A stretch of 64,000 nt of DNA from Planctomycetia bacterium (GTDB taxonomy: Bacteria > Planctomycetota > Phycisphaerae > Phycisphaerales > SM1A02), in contig SXUI01000003.1 of the NCBI GenBank assembly GCA_005790605.1, positions 26,539 through 90,538 on the forward strand, written 5' to 3'. Positions 45,600-54,463 of the stretch are shown piece after piece. Numbering within the stretch: position 1 is the stretch's first letter; the number at the start of each line of letters is the position of its first letter. Under the pieces are notes generated by a model that had not been told where the DNA came from, searched no databases, and worked only from the letters and a program-made list of their open reading frames with translations. The position numbers and the translations under genes are program-made.

Positions 45600-45717
45600 G
45601 GCTGTTCTGCTCCGTCTTTCATTCCGGAAGAACTCCGGACAACTGGCTTGTTGGACTGCGCTACGTGGAACACTCAACGACTGACAGATTCAAACTCTTG
45701 CTTTGCTGCACCGAGGC

Positions 45718-46425
45718 TCAGGCCGGCGCTCCGGTTGCCGCAGCCGCGTCATCGCGACCGCGACGACCACCGCCACCACTACCGCCGCGACCACCGCCGC
45801 CACCGCTCCCGCCGCGTGGACCGCGACCCTTGTTGCGACCGTCATCGACGGTGTTCTGTGGAGCAGCCATTTTCTCTGCGGACTTCGACGAAACCATGAA
45901 CGCTGCGCCGCGACGAATCGCGGTTTCAACAGCGGTCGCCTGAATCGAGTGGCCGCGAAGCAACTCGACGGTCTCACGCGAGCGAAGCTTCTCAAGCGCA
46001 TCGAAGGTCGCCTTGACGGCGTTCTTTCCGTTCGATGAGCCATAGACCTTCGAAAGGCAATCTTGAATGCCGAACATTTCGAGGACGGCGCGCACGGACG
46101 CGCCAGCCTTGACACCGGTACCTGGCGCGGCGGGGATCAGGCGAACGGTGGTTGCACCGAATCGACCTTCCGCGGTGTGCGGGATCGTCTTGCCCTGCAT
46201 TGGGAACGCGCGCATCTTGCGACGGCCTTCCTTCTGCGCCTTCTCGATGCTCTGCGGAACCTGCGTGCTCTTGGCGTAGCCAATGCCCACGCGGCCGCTT
46301 CGGTTGCCAACAACAACGAGTGCCGCGAAGCTGAAGCGGCGACCGCCTGCAACGGTTGCGCTCGTGCGATACACACCGACCGTGGTCGATTCGATGTTAC
46401 TTGTTTCGTCGATGATCTCAGCCAT
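45718..46425 (-). CDS. rpsE: ribosomal protein S5 with a Gly/Arg-rich C-terminal tail
   Basis: 235 residues; the core (about 1-190) has GGRRFSFAALVVVGN and SVRAVLEMFGIQDCLSKV. The last 45 residues are a low-complexity tail rich in Gly, Arg and Ala (RGGSGGGGGRGGSGGGGRRG), which E. coli S5 lacks. S5 helps in mRNA entry and proofreading. Between rplR and rplO. Confidence 0.96.
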   Translation of the reverse strand: MAEIIDETSNIESTTVGVYRTSATVAGGRRFSFAALVVVGNRSGRVGIGYAKSTQVPQSIEKAQKEGRRKMRAFPMQGKTIPHTAEGRFGATTVRLIPAAPGTGVKAGASVRAVLEMFGIQDCLSKVYGSSNGKNAVKATFDALEKLRSRETVELLRGHSIQATAVETAIRRGAAFMVSSKSAEKMAAPQNTVDDGRNKGRGPRGGSGGGGGRGGSGGGGRRGRDDAAAATGAPA

Positions 46426-46495
46426 GTTGGAATCGCCTGTATGCGGGAAGTTGCTTGCGGAAGACTTGAAGAGATTGGTTCACAAACTTGTCGAA

Positions 46496-46855
46496 TCAGA
46501 ACTGAAGACCACTCGCGCGTGCGCCCTCGGCGACTGCCTTCACGCGGCCGTGGAATCGGAAACCGTTGCGATCGAAGACGACCGCAGTCACGCCCTTCGC
46601 GATCGCGCGTTCCGCGATGGCCTTGCCAACGGAACTTGCTTCGGCGGACTTGTTTCCTGAGGAGACGAAGCCCTTGTCGCGTGTCGACGCGGACGCGAGT
46701 GTGTGACCAGACAAGTCATCAATGACTTGGACATAGATGTGGCTGAGCGAACGGAAGACCGTCAAACGCGGCCGGCTCGGTGAGCCAAGGAGCGTCTTTC
46801 GGATGCCGGACTTGCGGCGGCTTCGCTTCAATCGCTTGGATGCTGTCGGATTCAT
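46496..46855 (-). CDS. rplR: ribosomal protein L18
   Basis: 119 residues from the ATG at 46855. Contains [21 protein letters not shown] and [19 protein letters not shown], the standard L18 blocks that bind 5S rRNA. The upstream extension of the frame is out of keeping with the family and was left off. Between rplF and rpsE. Confidence 0.97.
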   Translation of the reverse strand: MNPTASKRLKRSRRKSGIRKTLLGSPSRPRLTVFRSLSHIYVQVIDDLSGHTLASASTRDKGFVSSGNKSAEASSVGKAIAERAIAKGVTAVVFDRNGFRFHGRVKAVAEGARASGLQF

Positions 46856-46914
46856 GTGCGTTCCTGTGGATGTGTGAAATGCCCTGCGTTCTCGAACACC
46901 GCTCAAACGGTGCC

Positions 46915-47475
46915 TTATGCGCCGAAGGCCTTTCCTTGCTTACGAGCAATAGTTTCTTCTTGGTACTTCACGCCCTTGCCGTTGTAGGGCTCGGGCTTGC
47001 GCTGCATGCGAACCTGCGCGGCGAACCCGCCGACGGCTTGCTTGTCAGAACCGGTAATCGTGACGAGGTTGGCTTCGATCACCACAGTCACACCGGCGGG
47101 GATCGCCATGATGATCGGGTGGCAGAAACCGACATTCAGGACAAGGTTCTTGCCCTGAAGCTTCGCCGTGTAACCAACGCCATTGACTTCGAGCTTCCGC
47201 TCGTAGCCCTTCGTCACGCCCTCGATCATGTTCTTGATCGTGGAGCGAGTCGTGCCCCAGTAGGCTCGGCGACCGCCGATGTCCACCTTGCTGAAATCGT
47301 CGACTGCGCAGACGACTTCCTTCTTGGAATCGTCGTAGGCGACGGTGATCTCAGGGCGCGACACGAACTTCAGCGTGCCCTTCGGACCGGTGACAGAGAC
47401 CTCGCGAGTCGCGGCTGCGATGGCAACCTTGACGCCGGAGGGAACTGGGATGGACTGCTTGCCAATGCGGGACAT
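46915..47475 (-). CDS. rplF: ribosomal protein L6
   Basis: 186 residues from the ATG at 47475, with [17 protein letters not shown] at the start and [20 protein letters not shown] and [15 protein letters not shown] blocks. Binds near the sarcin-ricin loop. The frame upstream of the ATG is non-homologous. Between rpsH and rplR. Confidence 0.97.
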   Translation of the reverse strand: MSRIGKQSIPVPSGVKVAIAAATREVSVTGPKGTLKFVSRPEITVAYDDSKKEVVCAVDDFSKVDIGGRRAYWGTTRSTIKNMIEGVTKGYERKLEVNGVGYTAKLQGKNLVLNVGFCHPIIMAIPAGVTVVIEANLVTITGSDKQAVGGFAAQVRMQRKPEPYNGKGVKYQEETIARKQGKAFGA

Positions 47476-47542
47476 GGTGTATTCCTGCTGGGGTTCAGAC
47501 GGGAAAGAATCTGCGGACGAACGGGCGGGAAGAGCGAACGAC

Positions 47543-47941
47543 TTAGAACACGAGTGCGACGACTTCGCCGCCAACCTTCAACTCGCGTGCCTTGCGATCG
47601 CTCATCACACCTTGACTTGTCGAGACGATGGACATGCCGAGGCCCTCATGAGGACGCGGCAGCGCACCGAACGCTGAGTAGACGCGGCGGCCAGACTTCG
47701 AGACACGCTCGATGCCGCTGATGAGTTGCTCGCCACGCGAGCCGTACTTGAGTTGGATGCGAATGATGCCTTGGTGTCCGTCTGCGACGAGCTCGAAGTC
47801 AGAGATGAATCCCTCTTCCTTCAGCACGGAGGCGACACCGCGGTTCAGCTTGTTCGAAAGCGTGACGACAGACTTCTCGCGATTCCGCAGTGCGTTGCGA
47901 ATTCGGGTGAGCATGTCAGAGGTCAGGTCTTGGATGGACAT
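47543..47941 (-). CDS. rpsH: ribosomal protein S8
   Basis: 132 residues: DMLTRIRNALRNREKSVVTL, and C-terminal LGMSIVSTSQGVMSDRKARE. Binds 16S rRNA and in E. coli acts as translational repressor of the spc genes, which may hold here. Between rpsN and rplF. Confidence 0.98.
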   Translation of the reverse strand: MSIQDLTSDMLTRIRNALRNREKSVVTLSNKLNRGVASVLKEEGFISDFELVADGHQGIIRIQLKYGSRGEQLISGIERVSKSGRRVYSAFGALPRPHEGLGMSIVSTSQGVMSDRKARELKVGGEVVALVF

Positions 47942-48088
47942 GGTTCGTTCCTTCGGGGTCTAGGTTGACTCGCGGTTGCGAGCCAAACTCATCTGCAATC
48001 TCAACAAATCTCTCGAGCCTTCAATCACTTGGTGTCGCGGCAATGACCACTCGGATCACACGCGCGCACCACGCTTCCATTTTCAGCA

Positions 48089-48274
48089 TCACCAAGATGC
48101 TTTCCGCATGCCGGGGATCATTCCCTTGAGCGCGAGCTCGCGGAGCATGATTCGGCTGATACGGAATTTTCGATACACGCCACGCTTGCGGCCGGTCAGC
48201 TCGCAGCGGACCTCCTTGCGTGTCGAGAATTTCGGCGTTCGCTTCATGCGGTTGAAGGTTCGCTTGCTTGCCAT
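48089..48274 (-). CDS. rpsN: ribosomal protein S14, short form without its zinc cluster
   Basis: 61 residues, the length of the short zinc-type S14, including the RTPKFS, VYRKFR and [11 protein letters not shown] blocks. Only Cys24 of the four zinc cysteines remains; the rest are Thr27, Ser40 and Met43. Thus it is a zinc-independent short S14. Standard position between rplE and rpsH. Confidence 0.96.
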   Translation of the reverse strand: MASKRTFNRMKRTPKFSTRKEVRCELTGRKRGVYRKFRISRIMLRELALKGMIPGMRKASW

Positions 48275-48351
48275 GAGGGGGGATTCCTATTCGTTCGAAA
48301 CAGTCTTGGACTTCGTGGCACTTGCCACGGGTTGGTTGGGTATCGAGGGGA

Positions 48352-48951
48352 TTACTTCTTGCTCTTCTTCTCTTCGGGGAGGACGAATGGCATGCCCATT
48401 TGGCCCAGCACGAAGCGACTCATCTTCGGATTGGAGTTCTCAAACACCATCGTGATGTGCATGCCGTGCGTGATGGTGGAGTTCACCATGCTGATTTCGG
48501 GCCACACAGCTTGCTCAGTCAATCCGATGGAGTACGAGCCACCTTGGTCGAACGCCGTCTCCTTCACGCCGCGGAAGTCCTTGATACGAGGAATCGCGAG
48601 GTTGATGAGCCGATCGAGGAAGTGCCACATGCGCTCGCGGCGAATCGTCACCATCACGGCGCTTGGATTGCCTTCGCGAACCTTGAAGTTCGCAACGGCC
48701 TTTCGAGCCTTGATGAGGATCGCACGCTGACCAGTGATGGTTGCGAAGTTCGAAAGGAACTGATCGCGCACCTCAGGCTTGAGCTTCTGATTGTCGAGAT
48801 ACTTACCGAGACCGGCGTTCACGACGATCTTCTTCAGCACTGGCACTTGGTGCGAGTTCTCTAGTTTGAACTCAGCCATCGTCTTGGCGACGATGGAGTC
48901 CTTGTAGAGCTGCTTGAGGCGGGGTTGGGCGGTGGTAGTAGCGGCGGACAT
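48352..48951 (-). CDS. rplE: ribosomal protein L5
   Basis: 199 residues from the ATG at 48951; includes PVLKKIVVNAGLGKYLDNQK, TGQRAILIKARKAVANFKVR and a final ITMVFENSNP segment. L5 binds 5S rRNA. The frame is open upstream into rplX but the start fits the family. Ends in a lysine-rich tail. Confidence 0.97.
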   Translation of the reverse strand: MSAATTTAQPRLKQLYKDSIVAKTMAEFKLENSHQVPVLKKIVVNAGLGKYLDNQKLKPEVRDQFLSNFATITGQRAILIKARKAVANFKVREGNPSAVMVTIRRERMWHFLDRLINLAIPRIKDFRGVKETAFDQGGSYSIGLTEQAVWPEISMVNSTITHGMHITMVFENSNPKMSRFVLGQMGMPFVLPEEKKSKK

Positions 48952-49009
48952 GGATCTGGATTCCTTACTGCAGTTGGCGCAGTCGAGGGCTTCCTCGTTG
49001 CGCTTGCGG

Positions 49010-49375
49010 TCAGGCGGACTTTGCGGACTTTGCGGACTTTGATGCCTTCCTTGGACCATGCAGGACCGACAGCTGCTTGCCGCCCTTCACTGCAACGCGA
49101 ACCTTGGAACCATCGGTCTTCGTGGGGAATCGGACGCGCGATGGCTTGCCATCGACGGCGGGCGAAACATTGCTGCGGTGCAAGGGTGCTTCTTGCTTGA
49201 GAATCGTTCCTTGCGGACGAGCTTGCGTGCGCTTGAGATGGAAGGTGCGAATGTTCGCGCCCTTCACAACGACGCGCTCGCCTTCAGCTTCGACGCGAAG
49301 AACTTCGCCCACGACGCCCTTCGAGGCGCCCTTGGTGACGATGACAACATCGCCCTTTTTCACATGACTTGGCAT
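49010..49375 (-). CDS. rplX: ribosomal protein L24
   Basis: 121 residues from the ATG at 49375; KOW-type KKGDVVIVTKGASKGVVGEV, and NVSPAVDGKPSRVRF. C-terminal tail is repetitive (KASKSAKSAKSA) because of a short tandem repeat in the DNA. Initiates assembly of the 50S subunit. Starts 1 nt after the rplN stop. Confidence 0.97.
   Translation of the reverse strand: MPSHVKKGDVVIVTKGASKGVVGEVLRVEAEGERVVVKGANIRTFHLKRTQARPQGTILKQEAPLHRSNVSPAVDGKPSRVRFPTKTDGSKVRVAVKGGKQLSVLHGPRKASKSAKSAKSA
49016..49042 (+). repeat. three 9-bp tandem repeats in the 3' end of rplX
   Basis: GGACTTTGC twice and GGACTTTGA once, at 49016-49042. They encode the SAK repeats of the L24 tail. Copy number may vary between strains by replication slippage. 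Confidence 0.9.
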
Positions 49376-49376
49376 T

Positions 49377-49763
49377 TCAGATGACCTCCGTCGCGAGCGA
49401 CACAATTTTCATGAAGTTCCGCTCACGCAATTCGCGGGCGACCGCACCGAAAATGCGCGTGCCCTTTGGATTTCCTTCTTCGTCAACGAGCACGCATGCG
49501 TTCGTATCGAATCGCACGTACGAACCGTCCTCGCGGCGGGTTGGCGACTTGCAACGAACGATGATGGCCTGCGCTTTGTCGCCAGCCTTCACTTCGCCGT
49601 TGGGAAGCGCCTTCTTGATGCTGACGACAATCCGGTCGCCAATACCCATGGTGAGGCGGCTGAACTTTCCGGATGCGGTGCTCGAGCCAAGCACACCAAT
49701 CACCATCGCTTCTTTCGCGCCGGAGTTGTCTGCGACTTCGAGTCTGGATTCCTTCTGAATCAT
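49377..49763 (-). CDS. rplN: ribosomal protein L14
   Basis: 128 residues, starting [20 protein letters not shown], with [20 protein letters not shown] and a C-terminal [15 protein letters not shown]14 contacts L19 and 16S rRNA bridge B8. Between rpsQ and rplX. Confidence 0.98.
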   Translation of the reverse strand: MIQKESRLEVADNSGAKEAMVIGVLGSSTASGKFSRLTMGIGDRIVVSIKKALPNGEVKAGDKAQAIIVRCKSPTRREDGSYVRFDTNACVLVDEEGNPKGTRIFGAVARELRERNFMKIVSLATEVI

Positions 49764-49838
49764 GGATGGGTCCTACCTATCAAACGCTGGCTTTCGCATC
49801 GATCGACTGACTCGATGCCGGATGGAACAGGGATTCGC

Positions 49839-50153
49839 TTAGCGGGCTGCAGCTTCCTTCAGGAGGAGATGCGCGCCTTCAGGTGCCTTCTCAACGATGC
49901 GCACAAGCACCCAGTGCTTGGTTCGCGAGAGTGGGCGGCACTCCGCCACTTCAACGCGGTCACCAAGGTGAGACTCGTTGTGCTCGTCATGCACATGGAG
50001 CACGGTCTTCTTCTTGATGTACTTGCCGTACTTCACATGGCGGGACACATACGGAATCACGACCGTACGGGTCTTGTTGCGTGCGTCGCTCTCGACGACG
50101 CCGATGCGGCGCGGCGAATTTTCGCTCGTCACGATCTCAGCGGTATGGCTCAC
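49839..50153 (-). CDS. rpsQ: ribosomal protein S17
   Basis: 104 residues with the S17 core VVESDARNKTRTVVIPYVS, HVKYGKYIKKKTVLHVHDE and DRVEVAECRPLSRTKHWVLV. A short extra N-terminus and a C-terminal helix lengthen it beyond the E. coli 84 residues. Overlaps rpmC by 4 nt (ATGA). Confidence 0.97.
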   Translation of the reverse strand: MSHTAEIVTSENSPRRIGVVESDARNKTRTVVIPYVSRHVKYGKYIKKKTVLHVHDEHNESHLGDRVEVAECRPLSRTKHWVLVRIVEKAPEGAHLLLKEAAAR

Positions 50154-50362
50154 TTGCTCGTCTCCTTCGACGCTGCGATGGCGCGTGCTTTGGTCTCGGT
50201 CAGAACGCGTGCAATGTCCTTGCGCGTCTTCTTGAATTGGGAGTTGTCAGCGACTTTCTCGCTCACGCTTTGACGACGAAGATCGAAGAGGCGGCGACGC
50301 AGGCTCGTAGCCTCCATCGCGAGGTCTTCTGCATTCATCGAATGAATTGCCTTAGCTTTCAT
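50150..50362 (-). CDS. rpmC: ribosomal protein L29
   Basis: 70 residues with the L29 pattern: LRRRLFDLRRQSVSEKVADN and KKTRKDIARVLTETKAR. Sits near the polypeptide exit with L23. Overlaps rpsQ; 33 nt after rplP. Confidence 0.96.
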   Translation of the reverse strand: MKAKAIHSMNAEDLAMEATSLRRRLFDLRRQSVSEKVADNSQFKKTRKDIARVLTETKARAIAASKETSK

Positions 50363-50395
50363 AGGTATCGGTGCTCCTAACGACTAGCAGACGGA

Positions 50396-50818
50396 TCAGA
50401 CGGCGAGGCGGCGGCCAACGAATCGGCAACGAATCGGCATTTTGTAGGCAATGCGCGCGAGTGCCTGCTTGGCGAGGTCCTCTGGGACGCCCGCGACTTC
50501 GAACAACATCGTGCCTGGCTTGATGCGTGCTGCCCAGTAATCGACATCCGCTTTTCCCTTACCCATTCGAGTTTCGAGTGGCTTCTTGGAAATCGGCTTG
50601 TCTGGGAAGACGCGAATGTAAATCTTGCCTTGACGGCGGAGGAAGTGCTGCGCCGCGATACGACCAGCTTCGATCTGCCGCGCTGTGAGCCAATGCGGCT
50701 CGAGCGTCTGCAGACCGTAGTCGCCGTACGCAACATAGTTGCCTCGCGTCGCACAGCCGTTGAGCTTGCCGCGCTGCTGCTTTCGAAACTTGACGCGTTT
50801 TGGCATCAGGCCTGACAT
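50396..50818 (-). CDS. rplP: ribosomal protein L16
   Basis: 140 residues: MSGLMPKRVKFRKQQRGKLN, GRIAAQHFLRRQGKIYIRVF, RMGKGKADVDYWAARIKPG. Binds near the A site of the 50S subunit. Between rpsC and rpmC. Confidence 0.98.
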   Translation of the reverse strand: MSGLMPKRVKFRKQQRGKLNGCATRGNYVAYGDYGLQTLEPHWLTARQIEAGRIAAQHFLRRQGKIYIRVFPDKPISKKPLETRMGKGKADVDYWAARIKPGTMLFEVAGVPEDLAKQALARIAYKMPIRCRFVGRRLAV

Positions 50819-50899
50819 CGGTCGTCTCCGGGAAACTGGGGTTCAGATCGTTGGACTGGACTTTGCATACTCAAGACATCAACTACGCAAACAAAACAC

Positions 50900-51604
50900 T
50901 TAGCGGCGACCACGCGCCCGGGCTCGGCCGCCCGCTGCGCTCGACGCGGTCTGATCTTCGTCGTGCTCTGTGAAGAGCCCCTTGAAGACCCAGACCTTGA
51001 CGCCGATGGCGCCGTAGGTCGTGTGACTCACCGACAACGCGAAATCGACATTCGCCTGCAGTGTTGAAAGTGGAATCGAACCAAGGCGCGTGTTGAGCGT
51101 GCGGCTCATTTCCGCACCACCCAAACGACCCGAGAGCAGGATGCGGATTCCCTTCGCGCCGTTCTGCATCGCGACTTCAGCGCGCTGCTTGAGAACGCGG
51201 CGGAAATTCGCGCGCTTCTTGAGCTGCTCAGCAATCACTTCGCCAATGAGCTTGGCATCCGCATCGGGATTCTTGATCTCGATGATCTTGATCGCGACCT
51301 TACGGCCAGTGAGCAATTGCAGGTCTTGCGTGAGCTTCTCAACTTCGCCGCCCTTGACACCGACAACCTGTCCAGGTCGCGAAGTCTTGAGGATGACAGT
51401 CAACTCATCGCGCGTACGCTCGATGAGAATGTCCGAGACCGCCGCGTAGGGTGGGGTCTTGTTGAGGCGCTTGTCGACATACTTGCGAAGTTTGAAATCT
51501 TCGACAAGCAGCGAGCCAAAGAGAGCCTTCGGGGCGAACCAACGAGAGCGGTGAGCCTCAGTGACTCCGACGCGGAAACCAAAGGGTTGGACTTTTTGTC
51601 CCAT
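50900..51604 (-). CDS. rpsC: ribosomal protein S3
   Basis: 234 residues: MGQKVQPFGFRVGVTEAHRS, the KH domain with VVGVKGGEVEKLTQDL, and C-terminal LSGRLGGAEMSRT. The end is basic, with GGRARARGRR. Mouth of the mRNA entry channel. Spacing 10 nt from rplV. Confidence 0.98.
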   Translation of the reverse strand: MGQKVQPFGFRVGVTEAHRSRWFAPKALFGSLLVEDFKLRKYVDKRLNKTPPYAAVSDILIERTRDELTVILKTSRPGQVVGVKGGEVEKLTQDLQLLTGRKVAIKIIEIKNPDADAKLIGEVIAEQLKKRANFRRVLKQRAEVAMQNGAKGIRILLSGRLGGAEMSRTLNTRLGSIPLSTLQANVDFALSVSHTTYGAIGVKVWVFKGLFTEHDEDQTASSAAGGRARARGRR

Positions 51605-51614
51605 AGTGAATTAC

Positions 51615-51995
51615 TCAGCGTTCGGCGACAGCGACATGAATGTGGCAGGTGCGCTTGAAGATGTTGAATGCTCGGCCGCGATCCTTCGGTTGGAACCGCT
51701 TGATCGTTGGACCCTCGTCGATGCGCGACTCGCTCACGACGAGCTTGCTCGCGTCTGCGTTCTTTTCCTCAGCGTTCGCAATCGCGCTCTTGAGGACATA
51801 GATGATGAACGCTGCGCCGCGCTTCTTCTCGAACTGCAGCGTCGTCAGTGCTTCGTCGACCCGCATGCCACGGATGAGATCCGCAACAAGGCGAATCTTC
51901 CGAGGCGCGATGCGCGCGAAGCGATGACAGGCGTTGAAGCCCTTCTCGGCGACTGGCTTTCCAGCGTTGATGTTTTCTTTGATCGTGCGTGCCAT
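51615..51995 (-). CDS. rplV: ribosomal protein L22
   Basis: 126 residues: ARIAPRKIRLVADLIRGMRV, LKSAIANAEEKNADASKLVV, FQPKDRGRAFNIFKRTCHI, the loop lining the exit tunnel. Between rpsS and rpsC. Confidence 0.97.
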   Translation of the reverse strand: MARTIKENINAGKPVAEKGFNACHRFARIAPRKIRLVADLIRGMRVDEALTTLQFEKKRGAAFIIYVLKSAIANAEEKNADASKLVVSESRIDEGPTIKRFQPKDRGRAFNIFKRTCHIHVAVAER

Positions 51996-52019
51996 TTGGA
52001 TTCGTCGACTCCTAATGCT

Positions 52020-52298
52020 TTAGGAAGCAACATCCTCCTTCTTGTTGGTATGACCACGGAAAGTCGTGGAGAACGAAAACTCGCCGAGCTTGTGACCAAC
52101 CATGTCTTCGGTGCAGAAGACATCAACGAAGGTCTTGCCGTTGTGGACCTGAAACGTCAGGCCAACGAACTCAGGAACGATCGTGCAAGTGCGGGCGTAT
52201 GTCTTGATGGGAACTCGTCGAGGCATCGCGAGAACCTTCTCTGCCTTGCGGAAGAGCTTCTCGTCGACGAATGGACCTTTTTTGGTGGAACGGCTCAT
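52020..52298 (-). CDS. rpsS: ribosomal protein S19
   Basis: 92 residues: MSRSTKKGPFVDEKLFRKAE, then VPEFVGLTFQVHNGKTFVDV and a C-terminal GHKLGEFSFSTTFRGH. Head of the 30S subunit, partner of S13. Between rplB and rplV. Confidence 0.98.
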   Translation of the reverse strand: MSRSTKKGPFVDEKLFRKAEKVLAMPRRVPIKTYARTCTIVPEFVGLTFQVHNGKTFVDVFCTEDMVGHKLGEFSFSTTFRGHTNKKEDVAS

Positions 52299-52322
52299 GT
52301 GTGCGGCCTTTCTTCAAATCAA

Positions 52323-53177
52323 TCAGAGAACAAGTTGTCCGTAGCGCGTGCTTCGACGACGACGAATGATGCGCTCATCACTCGACTTGCCGTAACGACG
52401 GGTACGACCGCCCTTGGCCTGAGTACCAGAGGAGTTTGATGGCTCTTGGCCGCCCTTCGAGCGACCTTCACCACCACCGTGTGGGTGCTGGTGGTGGCAC
52501 ATCGCAACACCACGAGTCGTGGGGCGGCGACCAAGCCATCGATTGCGACCTGCCTTGCCGAGAATCACATTCGCGTGATCGGCGTTGCCGACTTCACCGA
52601 TGGTCGCGCGGCAATCCATCGACACCTGGCGAATTTCGCCCGAAGGAAGCACGATGGTTGCCCAGCGACCTTCCTTGTTGGTGAGACGAGCAGACATACC
52701 CGCAGCGCGGCAGAGTCGACCGCCCGCCTTGGGCTCCATCTCCACATTGTGCACCGCAAGACCAGTGGGAATGTGGCGAATGAGCATGCAGTTGCCGACC
52801 TTGGGCTCGATCATTTCGTTCGAGCTCTCAATGACAGCGCCCGCAGTCATGCCCTTCGCGGCAAGGATGTAGCGAACCTCGCCGTCGGTGTATCGCACCA
52901 ACGCGATGTGGCAGCTTCGATTGGGGTCATACTCAATCGAAACGATGGTTGCAGCCATCCCGTCCTTGTTGCGACGGAAGTCGATCTTGCGGTAACGACG
53001 CTTGTGACCGCCGCCTCGACCCAAGATCGTGATCTTGCCTTGCACATTGCGACCGCCGTGCTTAGGCAACGGCACGAGCAGCGACTTCGCTGGCTTCGAT
53101 CCGGTTGTTTCAGTGTGAAGATTCACCGACGCGTTGCGGCGTCCTGCGGTGACCTTCTTGTATACGCGAATTGCCAT
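52323..53177 (-). CDS. rplB: ribosomal protein L2
   Basis: 284 residues. Conserved GRGGGHKRRYRKIDFRR, RMSARLTNKEG-type and GVAMCHHQHPHGGGEGRSKG, the histidine-bearing loop near the peptidyl transferase centre. Between rplW and rpsS. Confidence 0.98.
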   Translation of the reverse strand: MAIRVYKKVTAGRRNASVNLHTETTGSKPAKSLLVPLPKHGGRNVQGKITILGRGGGHKRRYRKIDFRRNKDGMAATIVSIEYDPNRSCHIALVRYTDGEVRYILAAKGMTAGAVIESSNEMIEPKVGNCMLIRHIPTGLAVHNVEMEPKAGGRLCRAAGMSARLTNKEGRWATIVLPSGEIRQVSMDCRATIGEVGNADHANVILGKAGRNRWLGRRPTTRGVAMCHHQHPHGGGEGRSKGGQEPSNSSGTQAKGGRTRRYGKSSDERIIRRRRSTRYGQLVL

Positions 53178-53202
53178 GGTGGTTACTCCGTTTCTCGAGG
53201 GC

Positions 53203-53484
53203 TCAGAAGAGCTCGAGCTTGTCCTCGGGATGGATTTTCACGAGAGCGCGTTTCCAAGTCTTGCCCTCGATCTTGCCGTATGCGTACGCGCGATTGCGAA
53301 GACGACGCGTTTGCGTCGCGACACCAAGCACGCGAACCTTGAAGAGTGTCTCGACCGCACGTCGGATGTCCGACTTGCTGGCGATCTTGCTCACTTCGAA
53401 AGCGATGCGGTTGCCGTGTGCAGCAGCCCAGGTCGCCTTCTCCGTCACGAGCGGACGAATGAGTGTGTATGTCGGGTCGTGCAT
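53203..53484 (-). CDS. rplW: ribosomal protein L23
   Basis: 93 residues from the ATG at 53484, which joins the rplD stop as TAATG. RPLVTEKATWAA, then FEVSKIASKSDIRRAVETLF and WKRALVKIHPEDKLELF. Docking site for trigger factor and SRP at the exit tunnel. Confidence 0.96.
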   Translation of the reverse strand: MHDPTYTLIRPLVTEKATWAAAHGNRIAFEVSKIASKSDIRRAVETLFKVRVLGVATQTRRLRNRAYAYGKIEGKTWKRALVKIHPEDKLELF

Positions 53485-54173
53485 TAGGCCTTCTCCTTCG
53501 CGCAGGTTTTGGCGTTGTCCTGTCGACCGCACTCAGAGTGCGTGAAGCACGACTCATCGAGGAACGAGAGCAACGCAGCCTTGTCGAGCACAAGGAAGCG
53601 GTGATTCAACAACTCAAACGCATTGAGCTGGTCGACACGGCAGGTGTCCACGCCTTCGATGTTGCGAGCAGAGAGTTGCGCGTTGCGATTCGCGCGATCG
53701 AGCGCGATGAGCGTCGTGCGATTCACGCCGACCTTCTCAAGCAAGGTGACAAACTCAGAGGTCTTTGGCGCAGCAAAGTTGAGATCAACGAAGCACTTCA
53801 CTTCGCTGTCCACCAACTTCGCGAGAAGCGCATTGCGATTCGCGAGCCGACGCATCTTCTTGGGAAGTTCGGAGCGGAAGGCTTCGCGCGTGCGGTCCTT
53901 CTTGAAAGCCACACCACCACCCTTGCGGGTTGGAACGCGAGACGCACCAACGCGCGCGTTACCGGTTCCCTTTTGCTTGTAGAGCTTGCGCGTCGAACCT
54001 TCGATGTCGCCACGCGACTTCGTTCGTGCGCTTCCCTGACGCTGGTTGGTGTGCGTTGTGACGTATGCCTGCTTGAGCAGTGCGAACTTCACGTCGCCGC
54101 CGAGCGATTGCTCGTCGATCGAGAGAGTCTCTACTTGCTTGCCGGCTTTGTCGTATATCGGCAGTTGAATCAT
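53484..54173 (-). CDS. rplD: ribosomal protein L4
   Basis: 229 residues from ATG 54173, with GGAAGG 7 nt upstream. The frame is open 82 codons further upstream (to 54419), but that part has no L4 resemblance and I excluded it. Core: ARVGASRVPTRKGGGVAFKK, in the tunnel loop, and ALDRANRNAQLSARNIEGVD. The C-terminus carries about 20 extra residues with two cysteines. L4 also represses the S10 operon in E. coli. A 290-nt spacer separates it from rplC. Confidence 0.93.
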   Translation of the reverse strand: MIQLPIYDKAGKQVETLSIDEQSLGGDVKFALLKQAYVTTHTNQRQGSARTKSRGDIEGSTRKLYKQKGTGNARVGASRVPTRKGGGVAFKKDRTREAFRSELPKKMRRLANRNALLAKLVDSEVKCFVDLNFAAPKTSEFVTLLEKVGVNRTTLIALDRANRNAQLSARNIEGVDTCRVDQLNAFELLNHRFLVLDKAALLSFLDESCFTHSECGRQDNAKTCAKEKA

Positions 54174-54427
54174 TGCTTCGCCTTCCGCGGCTTTCGCCGC
54201 TTCCGCCTCCTCCTCCCCGCGCCTGTTATTGGCGGCGTGGGGCAGGATTCGACTCGGTGAGTCCGGAACTTCCGAACTTGGTTCGCACCGGATGTCTGTT
54301 CCGACTGGTTCCGTTCTTCGAGCCGTCGTTGCTGAAGGAACCTTCAGCAGTCTGGTCTCGCGTTTCGGCCTCTTCGGCTCCGCAGGCAAACTTCGTTCGC
54401 CTGAGGATGGTTCGTTCAATCACTGAA

Positions 54428-54451
54428 GAAGCGCAGCACACGCTGCGCTTC
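54428..54451 (-). promoter_or_regulatory. perfect hairpin in the rplC-rplD spacer
   Basis: GAAGCGCAGC (54428-54437) pairs with GCTGCGCTTC (54442-54451) around ACAC, 12 nt past the rplC stop. The 290-nt spacer 54174-54463 is far longer than other gaps in this operon. There is no U tract, so it may be an attenuator, a processing site or 3'-end stabiliser rather than a simple terminator. Confidence 0.5.
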
Positions 54452-54463
54452 GTTGGTTTGGAA

